DNA of 64,000 nt from Neoceratodus forsteri. Its lineage: Eukaryota; Chordata; Ceratodontiformes; Ceratodontidae. Location: assembly GCA_016271365.2 (NCBI GenBank), contig CM028129.1:847114501-847178500 (forward strand), written 5' to 3'. Of this stretch, positions 12,284 to 23,530 are shown piece by piece; positions within the stretch are counted from its first letter, which is position 1, and each line of letters opens with the position of its first letter. Made by a program: the position numbers and the translations under genes. The notes under the pieces were generated by a model that ran no database searches, had not been told where the DNA came from, and was given only the letters and a program-made list of their open reading frames with translations.

Positions 12284-12822
12284 ATTAAAGCAACATTGCA
12301 ACAATGTGCTGACAATTTTGACCTATACTTTTTTATGCTATTTTACATTGCCGCTGTTGCCGGCCACTAGTTACCTCATGACTTGTATGATACCCTTCTT
12401 TTCACAATTTGTGTCTGCTTCACTTCTTTTTCTCATGTCTGAAAATAAAAAAGGAGCACGCCATTTAATATTGTTCTGACCAGGTTCTTATCACTATTTG
12501 CAGCTGTTTTTGAACAACTATTGTTCTGTGAGGTCATAAAACACTGCCTGCTGCATAACTGTTAATTTGACAACAGAAGTAATATATAACAACTGATGGA
12601 GAAAAACAGTGCAAAATACTGACGAAGACCTGGTCTGCACCACATTAAAAGGAGTGCTCCTTTTATTATCTCAGACATGAAAAAAAGTACTAAAGCAGAC
12701 TCAAATACTGGAAAGAATAGTATCATGCAAGTCAGGATGTAAGTAAAGTGGCAATGTAAAATAGCATAAAAAAATATAGGTCAAAATTTTCAACAGATTG
12801 TTGCACTGCTGCTTTAAAGGGC
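12284..12822. mobile_element. Palindromic DNA element 1 (foldback/MITE-like)
   Basis: The left arm (12,284-12,525) is the imperfect reverse complement of the right arm (about 12,600-12,822). For example, 'gacctatacttttttatgct' at 12,320 pairs with 'agcataaaaaaatataggtc' at 12,764. The outer ends are (t)ttaaagcaacattgcaac on the left and gttgcactgctgctttaaa on the right. The loop is about 80 bp. There is no coding capacity, so this looks like a non-autonomous element with very long inverted repeats. Its ends resemble those of the third palindrome at 13,390. Confidence 0.85.
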
Positions 12823-12859
12823 TTCACCAAGTTACATAGTTATGGATGGTATTGCACCC

Positions 12860-13360
12860 AATATATTGGTGCCTAACCTCCAGGGGAATCTTTGTTGCTC
12901 CACATGTCCTTAAATAGAGCAACACTTTTCTGGCAAAAATGTTCGTAATTTCAGTAAACCGGGTCCCGGAGGACTTCCCGTTCTGAAGAGCTGCCTAAGT
13001 TCAGCCCCCACACTCAGCAACATTGTGGTGAAATGTGGGCACGTTTCAACTAATAAGAGCCTTGTGAGTGGAAATGTGCCCAGGTTTCACCACAAACTGA
13101 CCATTATAACATAAAGAAACATTCTGAAAGCTGTCAGCCATTCACTATAATAAAGCATGCCCTCGTGCTCTCCCTGGCATCACGTCATAACATTGCTGAG
13201 CGCGGTGGCGGAACTTGGGGAGCTCTTCAGAATGGGAAGTCCTCTGGGACCCAGTTTACTGAAATTATGAGCGTTTTTGCCAGAAAAGTATTGCACTATG
13301 GAATGTAAGGACATGTGAAGCAAGAAAGATTATCCAGGAGGTAAGGCACCCATATAAGGA
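12860..13360. mobile_element. Palindromic DNA element 2 (foldback/MITE-like)
   Basis: Arms of about 135 bp or more face each other. 'tggtgcctaacctcc' (12,867) pairs with ggaggtaaggcaccca (13,338). 'cttttctggcaaaaatg' (12,926) pairs with 'gcgtttttgccagaaaag' (13,272). 'gaggacttcccgttctgaag' (12,969) pairs with cttcagaatgggaagtcctc (13,224). Symmetry extends weakly inwards (ctcagcaacattg against cataacattgctgag). No ORF. Confidence 0.87.
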
Positions 13361-14043
13361 GCATGTATGAGTGTATGTGCGTGTATATATTTAAAGGGAA
13401 GCAGTCAGCAACAGGAGCTCCTGCGTCCTGCCCAGTCAAGGCCTACCCTCCGGTTAAGCCTTTTAAGTATGTTGCAGTGTTTTTCTCGTGCTGCAACATA
13501 CTTTATTTTAATAAAGAAGAGTCAGTGACCCAGAAGGATGGCGGATGCTATGGGGGCCCCATTATGTGTAAAGGAAAGGTGCGGTGGAGACGAACCATAC
13601 TCTTCAAATACTTTTGTATTGAAGCGCATGGTGCATTGCCATTGCACCTTTACACATAATGGAGCCCCCAAAGCATCTGCCATACTCCCGGGTCACTGAC
13701 ATTTCTTCTTTTTTTTGAAATTCAACATTTTTATTGTTTTCTTCTTACATATAACTAGCAAGGAGGCTACAATGTTGGCCTTACAAGAATACTGACCAAG
13801 ACAGACAAGAAGTAGCAACCATCAGTCTGTCTCTGGATCAAATAAAACTAAAACAATACCAATACAACCACAAAACCCGCCTTGCCTCCCCTTAACTCCT
13901 CCCCACCCACCCCTCCCCTGGAGTGTGCCTAATATACATAACAACACAAAGATACTCGGGAATTAGAAACTAACAGTCAGCATTTGCCAAAGATGGACAA
14001 AATTAACTAACTAAAATAAGCAGAGACATATACTTGCAAAATT

Positions 14044-17000
14044 TCAGTTCAAATACAAAACGTATAATTTACCCCATTTGCGGTTAAATGCATCCATACA
14101 GTTCCGGGAGCTGGCTATCAACTGCTCTGTATTGAAACAAAGTGACATCTCATTCAGCCATTCCTTATGTGTTATGACTAATTGGTCCACCCAATGCTTA
14201 AGAACCAATCTTTTGACCACAATAGAAATTAAGGCCATGTGAAATCTATGCTCCTTAATATTAATGGTCGAAAACATCCCAAGGATACATATCTCTATAG
14301 TAAAAAAGTTCCCTAATCCCAATAGAGGATATAGACTGGATTGAATTGCATTCCAGAGTGGTGTCACTTTGTTACAATGCCAGAAAATATGAATCAGATT
14401 CCCTTCAGATGAACCACATCTGCTACAAGTTGCCATAGGAAGCCTACCCAATTTGGCTAGTTTAACAGGAGTGTAATACATATTATTTAAAATATGATAC
14501 TGAATAGTCTATGTCTATCTTGGGTAAGATACCTATGCAGGTCCTTCCAAACCTGACTCCACATAGGACTAACATCAGTCAGAATGGGAGTCCAGACTTT
14601 AGAACCCGGGAGAGCCTTCAGGAATTTAATTCCCAGAAGAAGAGAGTAAATCGTCGATATTCCATGGGGCTTACTAGCGTATATCTGTACCTGTTCCAAA
14701 AAGGGCCTAACCTGGGATTGTGATAATGTAGTTCCAAAGTTGGACACCATAAGGTGTCTCAGTGGAAACACTTTGAAAATATATTTCTGTGGGATGTTGA
14801 ATTTAGCTATTATATCCGGGGATGACAGGAGAGCGCTTTGACTGTACAGGTCCTCTACTGAAACCTCCTGCAGCTGAGGAAGCCAGTCCGGAAAAAGCAG
14901 TGATCCCCCTATTTTAATGTTTGGAGTTTGAAGAAGGGGTTGAGCCGTGTCCTTTTTATATGGAATGTTAAAAAAATTCCAGCACTGAGCTAAAACCCTA
15001 ATGGAAACTCCCACCACTGAATTTTGTATGGAATTTGGCAACGCGGAACTAGGAGAGAAAAATATTCCTGAGGAACTGAGGCCATGTAGACCAAGAAGCT
15101 TCCTTTCTAATTGTAACCAGATTGGTAGGTGCCCATCGCCTGTGTCTGAGAACCATCTTCCCATTTTTGACAGGTGACTCGCCCAATAGTAGAAGATGAA
15201 ATTAGGAAGACGAAGCCCACCTAATTCCTTAGGAAGGCTGAGTTTTATGAAAGAGCATCTGGGGTGTTTGCCCCGCCAGATAAATTTGGAGAGGGTGGAA
15301 TGGAAATGATGAAAATAGGACAATGGGAGCCAGAGATTTAATAAATTTAGGGGATAAAAGAGACAAGGGAGGACATTCATTTTAACAATACTGATACAAC
15401 CCCATATTGAGAGGGGAAGGTTTCCCCATCTTTGACGGTCCTGTTGAATGTTCATAATTAAGTCATCCAGATTAAGCTTCCTGAAAGTATCTGGGTCATT
15501 GGTGAGATGAATACCCAAATATTTGATAGAGTGAGGGGACCATTTCATGCCTAGGTGAGCAAAGCTGGCCTGGTGGGTAAGGGCATTTAGAGGAAACATC
15601 ACAGTTTTTGATAAGTTTAATTTATAATTGGCTATGAGTCCAAACTGTCTGATGATTTGTAATGCATGTGGTAACGATACGTCGGGGTAGGCCAGATGAA
15701 GGAGAATATCATCTGCATATACTGAAAGGGTTAGAGACTGTTGATATACTGTACAGCCCATGACCTGGGGGGCACTCTTGATACTAAGTAGAAGGGGGTT
15801 CCATATAGAGATTAAATAGAAAGGGAGATAAGGGGCAAGCCTTGCCTAGTACCGGTAAATAAAGAGAATCGTGGAGAGAATACACCATTACAATAAATTT
15901 TGGCAAGGGAGCTAGATAAACCGTCTGTATCCATCGAATGAAAACTGTTGGGAAACCCATTTTCTTAAGAGTTGTCCAGAGAAACTCCCAGTTAACTCTG
16001 TCAAAGGCTTTTTCTGCGTCTAATGAGATTAAAGCCATGGGGATCTGGGTGTCTTGAGCAACCTGGAGGATATGTGAAAGGGTTCGCAAGTGATCAGCTG
16101 AAGATCGCCCTTGCACAAATCCCACCTGCTCGGGGCTCAGCAAATGAAACCAGACCCATTTGATTCTAAGAGACAAGATTTTTGTTAGAATTTTGATATC
16201 ATAGCTTAAAAGCGAGATTGGGTGGTAACTGGCAGGATCATTATGTGGTTTGTCGGGTTTCAGGATGAGAACTATCGTGGCTTCCAACAAAGAAGGATCT
16301 AGAGTATCCGAGGTGAACATATATTCAAATAAATTCAAGAGGAGGGGGGCTAATTCGCTAGAAAAGGTTTTGTAGAAGTTGGAGGGGAAGCCATCTGGTC
16401 CTGGCGACTTATCTAATGTGAGCCCTCTGATCGCTTCCTCTATCTCCCCCAAGGTGATTGGGGAAGACAGACTCGAACAATGATGTACTTGAAGAGACGG
16501 GAGGTCAAGGCTATCCAAATATTGTTCTATACGTGAGGGTGTGACCTGTGAAGGGTTTTTTACTGTATGAATCTTTATAAAATTTTCCAAAAACCTGAGA
16601 GATGTCACGTGGGGAAGTCTTAATAGAGCCGTCTGAGGCTAGTATAGAAGGGATGAGCCTTGAGCTCTCTAGTTCCCATAACCGGAGGGCAAGCATTCTT
16701 CCCAGCTTCTCACCTTGATCAATATGGCAGGCTTTAGTTTTTAGGATGGCATATTCAGCTTTTTCTTTTAATAAATCTGCATATTCGTTTCTAAGTTTCA
16801 GCAGGGTTTCCAAGAGACCTGAAGGGGAAGATGTGGATAAGGTATTTTCGGTCTCCTTGATTTGTTTTGAAAGAGAAATAATTCTTGCCTCCCTTTGCTT
16901 TTTCCGTTTGGAAGCTAGCCTAATGAATTCACCCCTAATGTAGCATTTAAAGGAACACCATATTTGATCAACCCTTTTAATGGAGCCGTTATTAGTATCC

Positions 17001-17822
17001 ATAAAAGAAGAGATTGTATCTCTTATGTGAGAGATTATGTGCTCCTCTTTTAGGAGTTGTGTATTCAATTTCCAGGTAGTGTCCCTTTGACTGCACGGTC
17101 TGGAGAGAACACTAGCCATGCCATCGAGTGGTCCGATATGACAACCGGTTCCATACCAGTCTGGTGAAGGCCAACTAGAAGTGAATTGCTGGTTAGAATA
17201 TAGTCCAGCCTAGACCACGACTGGTGAACCTGGGAATGGAACGAGAAAACCTGAACAGAGGGTTAAATAGACGCCATGGATCGCTCAGACCCAATAATCC
17301 CATGAAGTCCCTTAGGGCTTGCTGCGGGGGGGATAGGGGCTTTAGTGGCATGTATGTTCTATCTAAGTCTTGTGTTGGGGGGATATTCCAATCTCCCCCA
17401 ATAATTATCTTGGAAGACAGAAATCTGCTCAGCTTGTCTGCCAAACACATAAGGAACTCCACACTACCTCCAACTGGGCCATAGACTGCACCCAATACTA
17501 CCATGTTATTGTTCAGCGTGCCTTTAACCAAAATAAATCTGCCTTCTGGGTCTGATAGTGTTTCTTCTGCTACGAAAAAAACGTGGTTCTTGATCAGAAT
17601 TGCTACCCCCCTGCTAGCAGACGACCCACAGGCAGTAAAAACTTGGGAGAACCCTTGTCTGCATAACCCAATTGTTTCAGTAGCTAAAAGGTGGGTTTCC
17701 TGCATCAAAAGGATGTCTATATTTAAGAGAATGCAATTTTTGAAAACTTGATATCTTTTAGACATGTCTCTGACTCTAACATTCCATGTGGCAATTTTAA
17801 TTGTTACTGAAGTCATTACCAA
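14044..17822 (-). pseudogene. L1 ORF2p: endonuclease and reverse transcriptase (broken)
   Basis: Five successive frames give almost the whole protein. 17,822-17,193 is the APE endonuclease: KIATWNVR, LLMQETHL, RGVAILIKN, GRFILVKG and IIGGDWN. 17,119-16,511 is the linker. 16,608-15,784 is the RT with KSPGPDGFPSNFYK, SYHPISLL (usual R changed to H), GFVQGRSS and LISLDAEKAFDRVNW. 15,761-14,487 has motif C intact as SVYADDILL, then IKYLGIHLT, FIWRGKHPR and ELGGLRLPNF. 14,481-14,044 ends with the Cys-rich knuckle CSRCGSSEGNLIHIFWHC. Frameshifts or stops lie near 17,190, 16,550, 15,775 and 14,484. The product would nick the target and copy L1 RNA. Here it cannot be made as one chain. Confidence 0.92.
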
Positions 17823-18835
17823 CTTTTTGAAGGAGACAATAATCCTGTGTCAATGAATGAAAAAAGAGCCCCAAGAGACACACTCCAGTCCCTTCCCCTA
17901 CCCTCCTGCCCCTTGAACAAAGATAGAACTGAAACAAAAGAACCCTTCCCAATAGTTTCCTGCATATGTTTGTAAAACTGAGGTTATGTGGAGAAATAAC
18001 TGCTCCCTTTTCGTCTCCATTCTTACTATAGTCGGGAAAGCCATCAGATTCGTGAAATCCCCTTCCCCCCAAAATCCCCTCAAACTATGTACAATAGGTC
18101 CCCCTTTGAAGGTAATTTTGAGTATGTGAGTCTCCAGGATAGAGGACTCAACCCAATAGGCGACCTTCCCTAGGGAAGCTATAGCTCCATGTAAATACCA
18201 GATCTGAGCATTGGTGCCAGAGATTACCTCAGTGAGGTATACCAGAAATGCTCAGCAACCACCTTGCCCTTTAAGCTTCCCCGGGAGACTGCTCTTCTCC
18301 CCCTTCTCTGGTGCGCTATGCAGTTCTCCCCAAGCTTGCTCCATCCCAAAGCCTCCCGCCCACCACCCCTCAAAGAAGACCGCAAGTGTACGCCCTAATC
18401 GAGAATGCTGCTCCAGATGAGATTAGATAAACCCAAAAAACTTGTGAAACAGACCTCAGGGGGATAGAGGTCTCCAAAAAACCCCTTATCACATAACTTA
18501 TTAAAATCTATGGGAATGAGATCACCCCGAAGTGTGGGGAAGTGATCGGGGGACCTATTATTGATGAGACTGAAAAAAACCCGTCCCCATGAGCGGTGCA
18601 GGGAAACGCATGCTAAACAAAGGTTCCTACCCCCTTCCCCACAGGAGCACACCATTGATCGCACCGCTGAATTAGGCCTGCTAGGCCTCAGGACACCCAG
18701 CAGCCATCCAAAACCAACCCGAGAGAGACAGAAGAGAGAAGGAAGAGAGGGGAAAGGAGAAGGGATCCAAAGCAGGTATGTAATTCACTCCCACAAGACT
18801 AAGGACTGAAAACCTTAGGTATTTGAGATAACACT
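17823..18835 (-). other. L1 inter-ORF region
   Basis: About 1 kb separates the end of ORF1 from the start of ORF2. Mammalian L1 has only tens of bases here. No frame in this stretch shows a known domain on either strand. It is rich in purine/pyrimidine runs and may act as an untranslated spacer, or hold remains of an extra segment. Confidence 0.6.
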
Positions 18836-19702
18836 TCAGCCAGTCTTAAATAAATTGGATGGCTTGATTGTGAGATCTGCAGTTGCCTGCTCTGGGGATT
18901 TGTAGGAATGCCAGACTCCTTCAATAGTCACTTGCAGTTTAGCCGGGTAGAACATCTTGAAGCGAATTCCTGCTGCTATTAGCTTGCTGACCGTGGGATG
19001 AAATGCTGATCGCTTTTGACAAGTTTCAAAGGGGAGATCCTGAGTTATCCTCAGCTTCACATTACCCCATAGGATGGCTTGGAGCTCCTTCGATTTGGAA
19101 ATGACATGCTGCCTCTCTAGGTAGCTTAGAAATCTCACTATTATTGCCCATGGTGATGATCCAGGTGGGGGTTTCGGCTTGAGAGATCGATGGACCCATT
19201 CTACGTGGTACTGTGGGCTTAGTGGAGATGGGCCTACGATCTTAACAAGAAATTTCTGGAGGAAGCTGATAATATCAGGGCCCTCCTCTGCTTCAGGTAG
19301 GCCTAGTATCAGGACATTATTCCTTCTGCTTCTCCGCTCCAAATCTTCGGTTTTCAGTTGCATCTTCTTAAGCTGTAGCCGGAGCTGAACAATTTCAGGA
19401 TCTGTTCTCTCCTTCCACCTCTCCAGAGAGGTGGTTCTCACTTCAGAGTCTACCATTCTTTATGACAGGGAACTTAGGTCGCCTCAAAGCGATTTTAATT
19501 CTGCCGATATGTCCTCGAGTGTTTTCTTAAAAGGGAGCAGTTCTTGAAGAAAACATTCCTCCGTTACAGAAATCGTCGAGGAGCTGGGAGAACTTGACTT
19601 GGAGGTACTCCCGGAGCTCTGATGTTTTGACATTTTGGCTGTTTTCTCCAGGGTGGCCGGAGGAGTGTGTTTAATACAGGCCTGTTTCATCTCGGCCTCC
19701 AT
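18836..19702 (-). pseudogene. L1 ORF1p (RNA-binding chaperone), one frame break
   Basis: Two frames make up ORF1. The first, 19,702-19,484, starts MEAEMKQACIKH and has a Ser-rich linker. The second, 19,456-18,836, carries a coiled-coil segment (LRLQLKKMQLKTEDLERRSR) leading into the RRM-like domain: RRNNVLILGLPEAEEGPD, then WVHRSLKPKPPPGSSPWAII, FLSYLERQHVISKSKE, LRITQDLPFETCQKR and IRFKMFYPAKLQV. This order matches mammalian-type L1 ORF1p, which binds L1 RNA as a trimer. A stop or frameshift at about 19,460-19,484 separates the halves. Confidence 0.88.
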
Positions 19703-20128
19703 CTCAGCTTTATTACCAAATCCATCGCTGAAAACATCCCCCAGTGGCAGTCACAAGTGCTCCAAGCGCCAGTACAAAGTGTAACTAAAATCTGAAGCTC
19801 ATTCTGTACTTTAAATTGGGCAAAGTAAGCTTTTAAGAGAGGTCGATAGGTGGGAGCTTCGGATCAGCGCTGCTTCTAGGTGCCCTGCATCACGTGACCC
19901 CCTCACTGACGTTTCTTTAGTACAATAAAGTATGTTGCGGCATGAGAAAAATGCCGTAACATGCTTAAAAGTCTTAACCAGAGGGTAAGCCTTGCAGGGG
20001 GCAGGATGCAGGCGTTCCTGTTGCTGACTGCTTTCCTTTAAACTAATACTGTGGCCTTCCCTCTGTCTGGTATTAAACAAACACAACACAAAACAGTACA
20101 GCAGTGGGGGGGTTGCAGAAAACAAAAC

Positions 20129-21066
20129 CTAATGCTCGATCCCATGATGTTCCAGCAGCAGATGAAGCATTGATACTATTTGCAGCTGCTCTTGCTCAAT
20201 CCGCTCCATCTGCTGCTGGATAGCACCCATCCTCTGATTGCCTTCCTCCATCACAGCCCACAGCAGCACTATTTCTGACTGTGTTCCAGGCATTGTGGCA
20301 TGGTCCACTGCTGCGGGAGGAAAGCCAGGTAGGGGTGGTGGCGGTGTTGAGGGTGGTGCTGGTGGCAGTGTTGGGGGTAGTGGTGGAGCAGCAGCTGCTG
20401 CTGTGGCCCTCCTCCTGCTCTGGTGATGCACAGCAGCAGCACCCACTGCCACTGCCACAGAAGGGCCAGCAGGTGGAGGCCTGGCCCATTCTGTGGCAGC
20501 CTGCCACTCCACCTTGTGGTGGTTAAGCATGTGTGTCCTCTGGCCCCCAGTCCCCAGATGTGTCCCCCAGGGGCCACGGTGCAGCTGCACACCACAAAGC
20601 AGGCACACCATAATGCTCCTGTCCCCCCGACACAGTTGAAAAACTGCTAGACTATTGAGCCGCGGGAGGGACCAGGCACAACAGGGGCAGATGTATTGCT
20701 GGCAACACTGTCATGCACCTGGGAGGGCTTCACCTGCTGCTGTGGAGTGGGAGGTGGTGCTGCTGGAGCTCCTGCAGCTGATACTGGTGGTGGTGGTGGT
20801 GGTGGCGGCGGACTTACTGGATGTGGCAGTGCCACTGGTGGTGCTGCTGCTTCCAGGGGGGGCAGAACCAAATAATCGGGAGTGGTCCAGTGACACCCGC
20901 CCATGCTGACCCCCACATGTCCGCACTCCCCTCTGGCCACCACTGGCCACAGACTGTCCCTGGTCCATAACCCAACAAAACTCTCCTTCCCTCTCCACTC
21001 CAATGTGTCACGCGACGACGACGACTGACTTAACACACTGTCACAGACAGTCTCACATATGCACAC
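20129..21066 (-). pseudogene. BED-finger, proline-rich ORF of a DNA transposon
   Basis: The frame 20,611-20,129 (160 codons) starts at a BED-type finger: CLLCGVQL, then GTHLGTGGQRTHMLNHH. This is close to GTGGQRTHLKN in the hAT at 7.6 kb. It continues into a Pro/Ala-rich linker (PPLPPTLPPAPPSTPPPPLP) and ends with a helical, Gln-rich tail (MGAIQQQMERIEQEQLQIV) and a stop. Upstream, 21,066-20,647 carries another Pro-rich stretch and seems to be the same protein in another frame. No RNase H-like core is seen. It could be a truncated hAT or an accessory protein of another DNA transposon. Low-complexity codon runs create many shadow frames here. Confidence 0.6.
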
Positions 21067-21560
21067 ACACAGTCACACACAGATACACACACACTTACAC
21101 AAAACAAAACTTATAAAACAAATAAATCAGTCACAAAAAAGAACTCACAAAACAGTACAACAAAAACTAAAGAATTAGCTTTTAAAAAAGCTGTTGGTTT
21201 TTATGAAGTTTAAGAAAACAACAAATAAACACTCCTCTCCTACACTATCCTTCCTCCTTCTACCTCTGCAAAAGATAAAGTGAAAGTATCTGCTGGTATG
21301 ACTCACTTCCTTCCTGCCTGGCTAAAGCATGTGACTTACAGCACTGAAAGCCATGTGATGTGTGTGGTGGTGGCTGCCTAAAGTGCCTATTGTTGTCATT
21401 CCGCCTTACTTCGCATTAAGGCAGAATAACAACACGAAGTCAAGTCATAATCACAAGGCGAAGTGAGCACTCCTCAATGGCCATCACAGAAAGCATTGCA
21501 TCAACACGAAGTGGCCACTTCGCATTCACTTCGCCTGCAGATTTTAAATTTGCTGCATCT
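21067..21560 (-). mobile_element. 5' end of the BED-finger element, with cgaag clusters
   Basis: The segment upstream of the BED ORF ends in repeats of acttcgc/gcgaagt (21,405-21,540: tacttcgcattaagg, caaggcgaagtgag, acacgaagtggccacttcgc, attcacttcgcctgc). The same words crowd the 5' end of the hAT at 5,385-5,560, so I infer the two elements are related and that this is the outer end. Alternating AC runs lie at 21,060-21,095. Confidence 0.5.
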
Positions 21561-21689
21561 CCAATCTTTACCTGCTCATCATGGAACTCTCTTCTCCTTG
21601 CCCTGACAGTGAGATAATTGAGTCACTGGCTGTAACAAAGGCCTTTGTTCTCTGTGCCTTACTACACCTGCATCAGTATCAGTGTATCA

Positions 21690-22128
21690 GTGTCAGTGGC
21701 TCAGTAGGTAGCACACTCGCCTCTGAGGCTGGGAGATCAGAGGGCTATGGGTTCAGTTCCCACATCTGGCACTTGGGTTAATATCCCAGTACTGACACTG
21801 TAGTGCAGCATGAGAGGGGTGCTGCACTTCTGAGGTGCTGTCTTTCGGATGAGACGTTAAACCAAGGTCCCATCTGCCTGGATTGGTGGTAGTTCAGGTG
21901 GATGTTAAAGATCCCATGGCACCTATCGAAAAGAGTAGGGAATTTCCCTGATGTCCTGGCCAAATTTCCCTCATTCACTAAAAAATACCACCAACAGCTT
22001 AATCTGGTTCAAGGTCAGTTGGCATTCATCTGTATCCCCCTCCCCCGGGTCGTGCCTGAAAATAGGCAGGATTTGTCTAGTGCACTTACCCGGTCAACAA
22101 AAGCTAAATAAACAAAAAAAAAAACCAA
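21690..22128 (+). mobile_element. tRNA-derived SINE with conserved central domain
   Basis: The head has a pol III A-box-like tggctcagtagg (21,697-) and B-box-like gggttcagttccc (21,749-). The body carries 'gtctttcggatgagacgtta' (21,840-), catctgcctgg, caggtggatgttaaagatcc and catggcacctatcgaaaag (21,895-21,935), then tgatgtcctggccaaatttc. This block is widely shared by SINEs of sharks, coelacanth and amphibians. I recall it but do not name the subfamily. The element ends with aagctaaataaac and A12 (22,116-22,127). Confidence 0.85.
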
Positions 22129-22219
22129 CATTCCTGGCCATGCTGTAAATATGTTTTACACACACCCCTTCATGCCTTATTGCTTACTTATTGAACTTGG
22201 CCCAGTAATGTAAATGCAA

Positions 22220-22970
22220 TATGATGGGTTTGATCAGGAGGTGTGCCTTGCATGTCAAACAGGCACATTTATCCTTGGACCACGTTGAGTGGGGATTTTG
22301 CAGCTAGTGGCTCAATGGCCAGTATGAAGAGTAGAGGAGATTGTAGGCAGCCTTGTTGGGTACCTCTGTGTAGACTAAAGGGCTCAGAGAGGGTGTTAGT
22401 GGGTAGTTAACAATTTGGACAGAGTATGGTGTATGATCCCAGTTTCAGAAGCCTTCCCCAGCATTATATTGCTGTAATACTGATAGTAAGTATTCCCTAT
22501 AATCAGTGCCAAACACTTTCTCAAGATCAAATGTGATGGTTACAGCAGGTGAGGGGCAGTCCACTGCCACTTGATATAAGGTGGAATGGACCCTATGATG
22601 GTTCGAGTTAATCTGTCTCCACACAGACCCCACCTGAGTGGGGTGAATTATTGTAAACAACAAATTTTCCAGTCTGGTTGCCAGAATTTTAGCCATTATT
22701 TTGGTGACCGCATTTATTTAATATGTGGGCCTATAACTGGAAGGAAAGGGACAGATCTTTACCCTCTTAGGGCAATACCAAGATTATGCCCTCAGAAAAA
22801 GTACTCAAGTGCTATCGGGAATGGAAGGCTGCTGGAAGACGTTGAGTGGGAAGCTGTCAATTTCCAATGCTTTGTGTGCACCCATTTGTTTTATTGACAG
22901 TGTTACTTCCCGTGCTGTGAGGGAGGCTTCCAGTTCTGTCTTCTGGAGGGGAGGAGAGCCTTAGCATTTG
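22220..22970 (-). mobile_element. L1-like reverse transcriptase relic
   Basis: Minus-strand translation in shifting frames gives ALEIDSFPLNVFQ (about 22,850), PSSYRPIY (22,740), MAKILATRLENLLFTIIHPT (22,696-22,635), FDLEKVFGTDYREYL (22,540-22,500, where FDxEKAFDxVxWxYL is expected) and RGTQQGCLQSPLLFILAIEP (22,350-22,290). This is the order of RT motifs from the palm to motif B in L1-clade elements. It has many stops and frameshifts and is older than the L1 at 13.7-19.9 kb. Confidence 0.8.
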
Positions 22971-23530
22971 TAGTTGGGTCATAATTTTTGAAACTTCAGT
23001 CCTGTCCCAGTACCAAAGTCCGCTTTTAAAAAATCATGAACCCAGGTATTCATAATCTATTCTTACTTTTTATTCAGTGTAGTATAGCAAAATATAAAGG
23101 TCCATCCACATATATGTATTTTATCTTTCCATCAGCTGTCTTTATTCATTTTTTCCAAAAAAAGTAAATATGTCAAACAAATACACAAGCTAATGGCATC
23201 TGAAAAGGCATCAACAGTATCTGTATAGCCATCTTTAAATCAACTTAAGATAGCTGATTGGATCAGATCAAGACCTAAACATATGGTAATGCAAATAAAA
23301 TAATCAGAGCTAACACTAATCTCTACATGCAGGGATTACTATCTTAAATGAAAGTTAAAATGCTAGCAATTATCTAAGCTTTTAAGTCGCTGAAATTACA
23401 ATCAAGTCTTAATATCTGGTGAGAGTATATTAGTTACAGATATTCCAATTTTAAATTATCTTGGATGAATTATGTCCCAAAAATTAATCTTTTAGTAATT
23501 CTCTTGTTTTGAATTGATTTCAGAATAATG
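22971..23530. other. Unassigned AT-rich DNA upstream of the ballast-like gene
   Basis: No motif-bearing frame and no inverted repeat matching the sequence beyond 41.8 kb was seen by eye. It ends in tgaattgatttcag (about 23,508-23,521), a possible splice acceptor. Confidence 0.4.

Larger units (their letters stand above)
13708..19902 (-). mobile_element. Near full-length L1-clade LINE
   Basis: The element is bounded by a direct repeat, tcactgac(a/g)tttctt, at 13,693-13,707 and 19,903-19,917. This is a 15-bp target-site duplication with one mismatch, as expected for target-primed reverse transcription. The 5' end (minus strand) begins GGGGGTCACGTGATGCAGG. It is followed by a 5' UTR of about 200 bp, ORF1, an inter-ORF gap of about 1 kb, ORF2, and a 3' UTR with aacaataaaaatg before an A-rich tail (plus-strand ttcttctttttttt). 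It sits inside palindromic element 3. Four or more frame breaks show it is no longer autonomous, but the few breaks and clear duplication suggest a fairly recent insertion. Confidence 0.92.
13390..20042. mobile_element. Palindromic DNA element 3, split by an L1 insertion
   Basis: The outer ends are tttaaagggaagcagtcagc (13,390) and 'gctgactgctttcctttaaa' (ending 20,042). Inside them the left arm (13,394-13,580) pairs with the right arm, which is in two pieces: 13,640-13,707 and 19,918-20,042. Examples are gtatgttgcagtg.ttttctcg against cgagaa-type sequence at 19,930-19,965, and 'gcttttgggggc'-like sequence around 13,548 against 13,663. Removing the L1 leaves an element of about 460 bp with arms of about 200 bp. 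The TTTAAA at each edge may include a TTAA target duplication. Confidence 0.85.
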
